Of a stretch of DNA of 9,380 nucleotides, positions 1 to 5,820 are shown piece by piece. The notes under the pieces were generated by a model. That model saw only the letters and a program-made list of their open reading frames with translations. It was not told the origin of the DNA and did not search any database. Location of the stretch: positions 1 to 9,380 of the forward strand of contig JAYEJQ010000060.1 of the NCBI GenBank assembly GCA_034660735.1, in the 5' to 3' direction. This DNA comes from JAGLTA01 sp034660735. GTDB lineage: Bacteria; Patescibacteriota; Patescibacteriia; JAACEG01. How positions within the stretch are numbered: position 1 is the stretch's first letter; every line of letters starts with the position of its first letter. A program made the position numbers and the translations under genes.

Positions 1-8
1 TTTAAAAA

Positions 9-45
9 GCAAAAAACGCGTTAAGCGCGTTTTTGTTGCGTTTTT
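9..45. terminator. Intrinsic hairpin terminator, probably bidirectional
   Basis: A perfect 9-bp inverted repeat pairs 12-20 (AAAAACGCG) with 26-34 (CGCGTTTTT) around a 5-base loop. A further T-rich stretch follows at 36-45. On the other strand the hairpin is followed by a T-run as well (the A-runs at 4-8 and 11-16 read as T), so it could end transcription from either side. It most likely closes a gene left of the window and insulates the nrdR promoter. Confidence 0.75.
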
Positions 46-52
46 ATGAAAC

Positions 53-81
53 TTGACAGACACAATATATAGTATTATAAT
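53..81 (+). promoter_or_regulatory. Sigma-70 promoter of nrdR
   Basis: The -35 hexamer TTGACA is at 53-58 and the -10 hexamer TATAAT at 76-81, separated by exactly 17 bases. Both match the vegetative sigma factor consensus perfectly. Transcription would begin near 88, giving a leader of roughly 23 bases before the nrdR ATG at 111. This is the only strong promoter seen ahead of the tightly packed + strand genes up to nrdD. Confidence 0.85.
60..75 (+). promoter_or_regulatory. NrdR box 1 (operator inside promoter spacer)
   Basis: ACACAATATATAGTAT matches the known NrdR-box consensus acaCwAtATaTwGtgt at 15 of 16 positions; only the second-last base differs. It fills the spacer between the -35 and -10 elements and abuts the -10, so a bound NrdR would block RNA polymerase. 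Its position next to nrdR itself supports autorepression. Confidence 0.75.
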
Positions 82-91
82 TTAATTAAGA

Positions 92-107
92 ATACTAAAT
101 ATTCTAT
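92..107 (+). promoter_or_regulatory. NrdR box 2 (weaker tandem operator)
   Basis: ATACTAAATATTCTAT matches the NrdR-box consensus at 12 of 16 positions. It starts 32 bases after box 1, about three helical turns, which is the usual spacing of paired NrdR boxes and places both on the same DNA face. It lies in the transcribed leader between the expected start site and the ATG. On sequence alone it would be weak; the spacing makes it credible. Confidence 0.55.
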
Positions 108-110
108 TTT

Positions 111-578
111 ATGAGATGTCCTAATTGTAGAAATTTAGACACAAAAGTCATTGATTCTCGCTTGTCGCCAGACGAATCTTCTATTCGCCGACGTAGAGAA
201 TGCTTGAAATGCGCTTTTCGCTTTTCAACTTTGGAAGAAGCGAGAATTTTTGATTTGACAGTTATTAAAAACGGTGGCAGGCGGCAGGCATACAGTCGCG
301 AAAAAATTGAAAACGGGTTAAGGAGAGCATTGGAAAAAAGGGATATTACAGATGAAAAGTTTAAAAAATTGATTGGAAAGATAGAAATAGATATTCAAAA
401 AATAAAAAAGAAGGATGAAATCATTAGCGCAAAAATTGGAGATATTGTAATGAAACATTTAAAAAAAGTTGATAAAGTCGCTTATATCCGTTTCGCCTCA
501 GTCTACAAATCTTTTGAAGATGTAGAGACATTTGAGCAAGAAATCAGCAAACTCTTCAGAAAAAAATCAAAAAAGTAA
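111..578 (+). CDS. nrdR: Transcriptional repressor NrdR
   Basis: This 155-residue protein has the typical NrdR length and layout. An N-terminal zinc ribbon uses C3, C6, C31 and C34 (start MRCPNC) with the basic segment RRRREC before the second cysteine pair; it binds DNA. An ATP-cone follows at about residues 46-136 and reads the ATP/dATP balance. NrdR is a bacteria-specific repressor of ribonucleotide reductase genes. The ATG at 111 fits because the zinc ribbon starts at residue 3. The promoter just upstream carries two NrdR boxes, so autoregulation is likely. No Shine-Dalgarno sequence is present. The C-terminus ends in a lysine-rich tail (FRKKSKK). The next gene begins 22 bases later on the same strand, suggesting shared transcription. 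Family assignment is secure; control of the distant nrdD is inferred. Confidence 0.96.
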   Translation: MRCPNCRNLDTKVIDSRLSPDESSIRRRRECLKCAFRFSTLEEARIFDLTVIKNGGRRQAYSREKIENGLRRALEKRDITDEKFKKLIGKIEIDIQKIKKKDEIISAKIGDIVMKHLKKVDKVAYIRFASVYKSFEDVETFEQEISKLFRKKSKK

Positions 579-600
579 TTTTTTTATTAAAAGAAATAAT

Positions 601-2562
601 ATGCAAAAAATTTCTACAAAAATTAATAATAATACAATTTTTGATATTAAAAATACTGCTTCATTTTTAAATATTTCTTCGGCTACAGTTAGAAATTGGC
701 TAAAAAGCGGACATCTGAAAAGTTTTGATAATAATTCAAAAAATTTTTTTCATATAAACGAAATTCAAAATATAAAATCTAAAATAATAAACGGAAATTT
801 TGTAAAATTAAATAAAAGAGCGAATAAATCAGAAGCCACAAAAACTTTTATACCAGAAGAATATTTAAAAAATAAAAATGGATTAAACAAGTTAAATAAT
901 ATTATTAATTTTATTCAAAAAAATAATATTGATTTGAATTTATCGCTTTTTCTTGTCAGTTTGAATTTATTGGCAAAAGAAAATTTATTATCCCCAATCA
1001 CAATAGAAAACATTAGAAAGAAAAATTTTAAATATTTTAATAAACAAATAGGAAAAGAAATAAAATCTTGGCTGATAGAAATTAAAAAATTAAAAATAAA
1101 AAAAGAATATTCATATCTGCTTAATTGCTTGTTGCCGAAACAGCGCGATATATTAGGTTTTATTTATCAGTCCTTGCTGCTTGAAGGAAAAAAGTCTCAA
1201 AGCGGATCATATTATACCCCGTCAAATATTGTTGATGAAATTATAAGCGATTATGTAAAAAAAGATTCAAAAGTTTTAGACCCTTGCTGTGGAACTGGGC
1301 AATTTTTACTGGCTTTCGTGGATATTATTAAAGATCCAAGCAATATTTACGGAGTAGATATTGATGAGATAGCTGTTAGAATAGCAAGAATAAATTTGCT
1401 TATTAAATATAAAAATAGAGATTTTGCTCCAAATATTGTTTGCAAAAATACTTTATCTGAAATTGGAAATTATGATCTGTTTAGTCTAAATGATGAATAT
1501 ATAAGAGATTTTGATGTTGTTGCCACAAATCCGCCGTGGGGTCTGCATTTTTTAAAGCAAGATATAGAAATATTGAAAAAAATATATCCTCAAATATCAT
1601 CGCTTGAATCCTTTTCTTATTTTTTAAAGAAAAGCATTGATTTGTTAAAAGACAATGGAATTTTATCTTTTATCCTCCCAAAATCAATTTTAAATGTTAA
1701 AACGCATAAAGATATTAGAGAAATTATTTTAAATAATACGCAAATAAAAAAAATAATTTATTTTGATCGCGTGTTTAAAAATGTTTTTACTCCTGTTATT
1801 AGATTAGATTTAAAAAAAAACATAAAAAGAGATAATGACATAGAAATTTGCAAAGAAAATAAAAAATACAAGATAAACCAATTAAGATGGAAAAATAACA
1901 ATGATTTTATATTTGATATACATAATAGCGGTTTTGATGCTGGAATAATAGATAAAATTTATAATGTCAATCACACAACGTTAAAAGGAAAGGCTGATTG
2001 GGCGTTAGGAATTGTCACTGGCGATAATTCTAAATATATTATCAATAAGCTAAAAGACGGATATGAAAAAATTTACAAAGGGAAAGATATTGAAAAATTT
2101 ATTTTAAAAAAATCAAATAACTATATTCAATTTACGCCTGAAAGATTTCAGCAATCCGCGCCGCAAAAAAAATATCGCGTTAAAGAAAAATTAGTTTATA
2201 AATTTATTTCAAAATATTTAGTTTTTGCTTACGACGACAAACAAAAATTAACATTAAATAGCGCAAATATTGTTATTCCAAAAATTTCAGACTATCCGAT
2301 AAAAGTTATCGCCGCATTGTTTAATTCTTCTTTATATCAATTTATTTTTCAAAAAAAGTTTTCAAGCATTAAAGTTTTACGAAGCCATATAGAACAGTTG
2401 CCGTTGCCTTTTTTGGACAAAAAAATTTTTAATGAAATAACTAAATTAGTTGATAAAATTATTAGAAAAGAAGCAAATTTTAAAAAATTAGATGATTATA
2501 TTATGAACAAATTTTCATTAACTAAAAAAGAAAAAGATTATATTAAAAAATTTAATAATTAA
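601..2562 (+). CDS. Type II N6-adenine DNA methyltransferase with N-terminal HTH
   Basis: The protein has 653 residues and should methylate adenine N6 in a short DNA site using S-adenosylmethionine. Residues about 15-60 look like a MerR/excisionase-type helix-turn-helix (ASFLNISSATVRNWLKSGHL). A mostly helical segment of unclear role follows. The catalytic core has SGSYYTP (201-207), motif I DPCCGTGQF (227-235) for cofactor binding and motif IV NPPW (310-313), the order of gamma-class enzymes such as TaqI and Eco57I. Residues about 465-607 resemble a TaqI-type target recognition domain. The frame stays open upstream to an ATG at 532, but that start would overlap nrdR by 47 bases, so I chose the ATG at 601. 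The nuclease gene starts 5 bases after the stop. The gene looks more A/T-rich than nrdR and nrdD, which fits horizontal acquisition. The recognition sequence cannot be read from this. Confidence 0.9.
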   Translation: MQKISTKINNNTIFDIKNTASFLNISSATVRNWLKSGHLKSFDNNSKNFFHINEIQNIKSKIINGNFVKLNKRANKSEATKTFIPEEYLKNKNGLNKLNNIINFIQKNNIDLNLSLFLVSLNLLAKENLLSPITIENIRKKNFKYFNKQIGKEIKSWLIEIKKLKIKKEYSYLLNCLLPKQRDILGFIYQSLLLEGKKSQSGSYYTPSNIVDEIISDYVKKDSKVLDPCCGTGQFLLAFVDIIKDPSNIYGVDIDEIAVRIARINLLIKYKNRDFAPNIVCKNTLSEIGNYDLFSLNDEYIRDFDVVATNPPWGLHFLKQDIEILKKIYPQISSLESFSYFLKKSIDLLKDNGILSFILPKSILNVKTHKDIREIILNNTQIKKIIYFDRVFKNVFTPVIRLDLKKNIKRDNDIEICKENKKYKINQLRWKNNNDFIFDIHNSGFDAGIIDKIYNVNHTTLKGKADWALGIVTGDNSKYIINKLKDGYEKIYKGKDIEKFILKKSNNYIQFTPERFQQSAPQKKYRVKEKLVYKFISKYLVFAYDDKQKLTLNSANIVIPKISDYPIKVIAALFNSSLYQFIFQKKFSSIKVLRSHIEQLPLPFLDKKIFNEITKLVDKIIRKEANFKKLDDYIMNKFSLTKKEKDYIKKFNN

Positions 2563-2567
2563 ATTTT

Positions 2568-3293
2568 ATGGAAATTTTAAAGAAAAATTTAGAAAAATCA
2601 ATCAAAACTTTATCAGTTCAAGATAAAAATAATTTAAAAAATCGTCTTGATAATTTAATGTCAGTTTATCCTTTTAATGAATACGAATATATAATTTCAA
2701 ATTTATTAGGTTTGGATAAAATAAAATTGAGCAATTATTTAGAAATCAGAGACGAATATTTGGCAAGAAACGAATATCTTCATCTTTTTGAAAAATATGG
2801 ATCACCTACGGCTTTTGGCATTACTTGGGCGCAATCTCATATTCATTCAATTATTCCAGAATTAATAAAACCATCTAAAAAAATAGAAAAAAATTATTCT
2901 GGCGAATATGATTTTCTTTATATGAATGGAAAAAATCGTGTCAGAATAGAAGTTAAGGCTTCTCGCGCGGTTGATTCAAAAAGCTATGAACCGCTTTTTA
3001 TTAAAGCGCTTGCGTTAAAATCAAAAAAACCGTTTGATATGAATTTTCAACAAATAAAACCTGCTCATTGCGATGTTTTTCTTTGGGTTGCTGTTTGGCG
3101 CGATACAATTAAACATTGGGTGCTTTCATCAAAAGATGTTAAAAAGAATAAATATTATTCAAAAGGACAGCATCGCGGAAATACTGGCGAAGGACAACTT
3201 CATTTAAACCGTGAGAATATAAAAGATTTTAAAAAATATGAAGTTAAGCCGAGAGATTTATTAAAAAAAATAATCAAGGCTTATAAAAAGTAA
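2568..3293 (+). CDS. Type II restriction endonuclease, PD-(D/E)XK fold (predicted)
   Basis: This 241-residue protein directly follows the methyltransferase and is very likely its partner nuclease. A PD-(D/E)XK-like active site is visible: D115 in SGEYDFLY, then a strand ending in E128-V-K130 (RIEVKAS). This places Asp, Glu and Lys as the metal-binding and catalytic residues that cut both DNA strands. Residues 160-215 hold further family-like features: FQQIKPAHCDVFLWVAVW, the strand HWVLSS, and a Gly/His-rich stretch GQHRGNTGEGQ that may contact DNA. The N-terminal 70 residues are helical and charged. I do not recognise the specific restriction family, so no site is proposed. It ends 4 bases before the next start. 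The leader is A/T-only with no ribosome binding site. Nuclease assignment rests on motif plus context. Confidence 0.82.
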   Translation: MEILKKNLEKSIKTLSVQDKNNLKNRLDNLMSVYPFNEYEYIISNLLGLDKIKLSNYLEIRDEYLARNEYLHLFEKYGSPTAFGITWAQSHIHSIIPELIKPSKKIEKNYSGEYDFLYMNGKNRVRIEVKASRAVDSKSYEPLFIKALALKSKKPFDMNFQQIKPAHCDVFLWVAVWRDTIKHWVLSSKDVKKNKYYSKGQHRGNTGEGQLHLNRENIKDFKKYEVKPRDLLKKIIKAYKK

Positions 3294-3297
3294 AATT

Positions 3298-3906
3298 ATG
3301 ACAGAGCAAAAAGAAATAAATATTATCAGAATAGTCAAGGAGGATATATTAAGAATTTTGCAGGAACAGAAAGAAAAAAAAGCGTCAATTCAATTTATAG
3401 ATTTAGAAATTGATGTTTCTAATCTGTTTTTTCAAAGAGCGATCAGTGAATTGAAAAAAGAAAATTTAATCAAATGCTTTAAAAGTTACATTTTTTTAAC
3501 TGAAGACGGCAAAAATGACGCGCAAAAAATCACAAAGAAGCACCTTATTTTAAAAAAATATTTTAAATCAACAAGAGACAGCGAAGAGGCCTATAAAATG
3601 GCGCATATTTTAGAGCATTATGTTTCTGAGCAAGTCATTAGAAATATAGAAAAATTATCCACATTTAAAGAAAAAAATTTAGGAATTATTTTGACAAAGC
3701 TTAAAGCTAATATAGAATATTTAATTTCCGATATTATTATTCCGCGCGGCGGGCTGTTTGAAAGAATAGTCAGTATGGGGATATTTCCTGGAGAGAATAT
3801 TAAAATAGCCAATAATATTTCAAACGGCGTTATTATTAAAATAAAAAATAAAAAAATCGCTTTAGATAAAAATATAGCGGAAAAAATTAAAGCTTTGAAA
3901 ATATGA
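3298..3906 (+). CDS. DtxR-family iron-dependent repressor with FeoA-like domain
   Basis: The protein has 202 residues. Residues about 10-70 form a winged helix for DNA binding. A helical dimerisation and metal-sensing part covers about 75-122, with H82 and the cluster H103-I-L-E106-H107 matching the DtxR/MntR pattern in which Glu-His ligands bind Fe(II) or Mn(II). Residues about 145-202 (RGGLFERIVSMGIFPGENIKI and on) match the FeoA/SH3-like domain found at the end of DtxR proteins and as free FeoA. There is no separate feoA here, so this domain may also assist FeoB. The gene overlaps feoB by four bases (ATGA), implying translational coupling. It uses the only TGA stop in the window. The DNA-binding helix is rather diverged, so an operator cannot be predicted. 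It most likely represses iron uptake when iron is plentiful. Confidence 0.86.
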   Translation: MTEQKEINIIRIVKEDILRILQEQKEKKASIQFIDLEIDVSNLFFQRAISELKKENLIKCFKSYIFLTEDGKNDAQKITKKHLILKKYFKSTRDSEEAYKMAHILEHYVSEQVIRNIEKLSTFKEKNLGIILTKLKANIEYLISDIIIPRGGLFERIVSMGIFPGENIKIANNISNGVIIKIKNKKIALDKNIAEKIKALKI

Positions 3907-5792
3907 CAAATTTAAAAATAACTTTAGTCGGGCAGCCAAATGTGGGAAAGTCTTCTTTGCTTAACGCGATAGCCGGCTCAAAATCGGTCGTGTCTAATTA
4001 TCCAGGAACGACAGTTGAGATAACCGAGATAGAAAAAGTTTTTAAAAATATAAAAATACATTTTATAGACACTCCGGGAGCATATTCCATTTCAGACAGA
4101 AGCGAAGACGAAAAAATCGCTAAAAAAGTTCTTTTTGAAAATAGGATAGACGGAGCGATAATAGTTGCTGACGCGGTTTCTTTTGAAAGAAGCCTTTATA
4201 TGATATTGCAAATTTTAGAAGCAAAAATTCCTTCTATTATAGCGCTGAATTTTACAGAAGAAGCTGAAAAAAAAGGAATAAACATTAATTGCGAAAAAAT
4301 GGAAAAATTTTTAAATATCCCTGTAATTCCTATAAATCCCTTAAATAAGCGCGGGATCAATAAGCTTATAGACGCAACATTAAAAATTAAAAATACGCCG
4401 AAAAAATATTTTGAAGTTGAATATGATGATCATATAGAAAGCGCGATAGATGAAATATCTTTGCAAATTAAAGGAAATTTGCCGAAAAGATTTGTTGCTT
4501 TAAGGGTGTTAGAAAATGATGAATATTTTTATAAATATTTAAAATATAAAGGAATAGTTAAAAAAGTTAAACAAAATTTAAAAGAGCATCCAAGAGTCGC
4601 AAAAGACATATCAATAACAAGATACGGCACCGCGTTATTTATAGCTGAAAAAATAACTCAAATAATTAACTTTAAAAAAAAGCTGGGACTGTCTGAAAAA
4701 ATTGATCGAATTTTTCTGCATAAATTTTGGGGGCAATTTGCGACAGGCGCGTTTCTGTTTACGCTTTTTGGAACATTATTATATGTTGGAAATTTGATGC
4801 AGGCGATTCTAATGAATTTAACTGAAAAATTTTTATCTTATTTTATTGCAGTGGAACAATCCATCGTTAATATAATATTAGTTCAAAGCATTACAGGCGT
4901 TGCCGCTGGAATTTCAATCGCTCTTCCTTATGTATTTCTATTTTATTTGCTTTTAGGGTTACTGGAAGATATAGGGCTTCTTTCCCGTTTTGTCGTCAAT
5001 GCGGAAAAATTTTTAAAGAGAATAGGATTGTCTGGAAAAGCGTTTATTCCATTAATTTTAGGATTTGGCTGCACAGCGCCAGCATGCAGAGCTTGTAGAA
5101 TTTTATCATCTGAAAAAGAACAATTTACAGCGGCATCTTTGTTTTCTTTTGTGCCTTGCTCATCAAGAATCGCTATAATTATGGGGATAGTCGGATTTTA
5201 TGGAGGAATAAAATTAGCATTTTTTGTTACTATTACGCTATTTGCCGCTGGTTTGATTTGGGCTCTTTGCGCAAAAAAAATTATTTTTTCAAAAAATGAA
5301 CCGTTGCTTTTAGAATTGCCTCCTTACAGAAAACCGCTGATAAAAAATATTATTGCTAAAAGCTGGATTAGAATGAAAGATTTTGTTTGTATTGTTATTC
5401 CTTTTTTAGCGTTGGGCGGAATAGTTTATAGTATTTTTAATATAATGGGAATTACTGATAGTTTAATAAAGCCGCTTTCTCCAATTACTGCATGGCTTGG
5501 ATTGCCAGCCGCAACTATTATTCCGCTATTATTCGGTTTTTTGCAGAAAGATTTAACAGGAGCTATGCTTTTATCTGTTTTAGGCAATGAAATATCGTTA
5601 GTTTTAACACCGCTTCAAATTTATACCTTTGGCGTAGCTTCTACTATCGGAATTCCGTGTATTATAGCGTCTGGAATGCTTGCAAAAGAATTTGGATTTA
5701 AAAAAGCGATAACATTGACAATAGTTTCAATAATTTATGGTTTCTTAATCGCTGGTTTAATTTGGAGAACAATAGACTTATTATGCAATTAA
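3903..5792 (+). CDS. feoB: Ferrous iron transport protein B
   Basis: The 629-residue membrane protein imports Fe(II). The N-terminal G domain has G1 GQPNVGKS (10-17), a G2-region NYPGTT (32-37) and G3 DTPG (57-60). G4 reads NFTE (116-119) where FeoB usually has N-x-x-D, and the G5 region reads NPLNKRG in place of an S/T-rich loop, so nucleotide recognition may differ. A helical linker leads to a membrane part from about residue 275. The first Gate motif is GFGCTAPACRACR (387-399), followed by FVPCSSR (416-422) and the second Gate near TIGIPC (581-586). C390, C395, C398, C419 and C586 sit in these pore regions. It is shorter than typical FeoB (about 700-770 residues) and has no C-terminal cytoplasmic extension. 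The start overlaps the upstream repressor stop by four bases, which supports co-expression. Confidence 0.95.
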   Translation: MTNLKITLVGQPNVGKSSLLNAIAGSKSVVSNYPGTTVEITEIEKVFKNIKIHFIDTPGAYSISDRSEDEKIAKKVLFENRIDGAIIVADAVSFERSLYMILQILEAKIPSIIALNFTEEAEKKGININCEKMEKFLNIPVIPINPLNKRGINKLIDATLKIKNTPKKYFEVEYDDHIESAIDEISLQIKGNLPKRFVALRVLENDEYFYKYLKYKGIVKKVKQNLKEHPRVAKDISITRYGTALFIAEKITQIINFKKKLGLSEKIDRIFLHKFWGQFATGAFLFTLFGTLLYVGNLMQAILMNLTEKFLSYFIAVEQSIVNIILVQSITGVAAGISIALPYVFLFYLLLGLLEDIGLLSRFVVNAEKFLKRIGLSGKAFIPLILGFGCTAPACRACRILSSEKEQFTAASLFSFVPCSSRIAIIMGIVGFYGGIKLAFFVTITLFAAGLIWALCAKKIIFSKNEPLLLELPPYRKPLIKNIIAKSWIRMKDFVCIVIPFLALGGIVYSIFNIMGITDSLIKPLSPITAWLGLPAATIIPLLFGFLQKDLTGAMLLSVLGNEISLVLTPLQIYTFGVASTIGIPCIIASGMLAKEFGFKKAITLTIVSIIYGFLIAGLIWRTIDLLCN

Positions 5793-5820
5793 TTTTAAAT
5801 AATTTAATAAAATAAATTTT

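Noticed and set aside
532..600. Upstream ATG extending the methyltransferase by 23 residues
   Set aside because: It would overlap nrdR by 47 bases, and the added residues are low-complexity Lys/Asn/Ser that simply read the nrdR tail in another frame. The ATG at 601 follows the same A/T-rich leader style as other genes.
3338..3344. AAGGAGG, a perfect Shine-Dalgarno sequence
   Set aside because: It is inside the repressor gene and no ATG, GTG or TTG lies at a suitable distance downstream; it encodes part of the N-terminal helix.
3691..3718. TTGACA, 16 bases, TAGAAT as an internal promoter for feoB
   Set aside because: It is inside coding sequence, and such matches are expected by chance in DNA this A/T-rich. 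It cannot be supported without start-site mapping.
3618..3812. Reverse-strand open frame of 64 codons
   Set aside because: It lies inside the DtxR-FeoA gene, whose protein has recognisable domains across this stretch; no start context or family signal is seen.
3904..3906. TGA read as glycine (alternative code known in some CPR lineages)
   Set aside because: Long conserved genes such as nrdD and feoB contain no in-frame TGA. This TGA forms a normal ATGA stop-start overlap, and a TAA follows three codons later anyway.
5793..5820. Promoter or NrdR box directly before nrdD
   Set aside because: The 28 bases contain only A/T runs. The best -35/-10 pairing reaches back into feoB (TAGACT with TTAAAT) and is too weak, and nothing matches the NrdR-box pattern.
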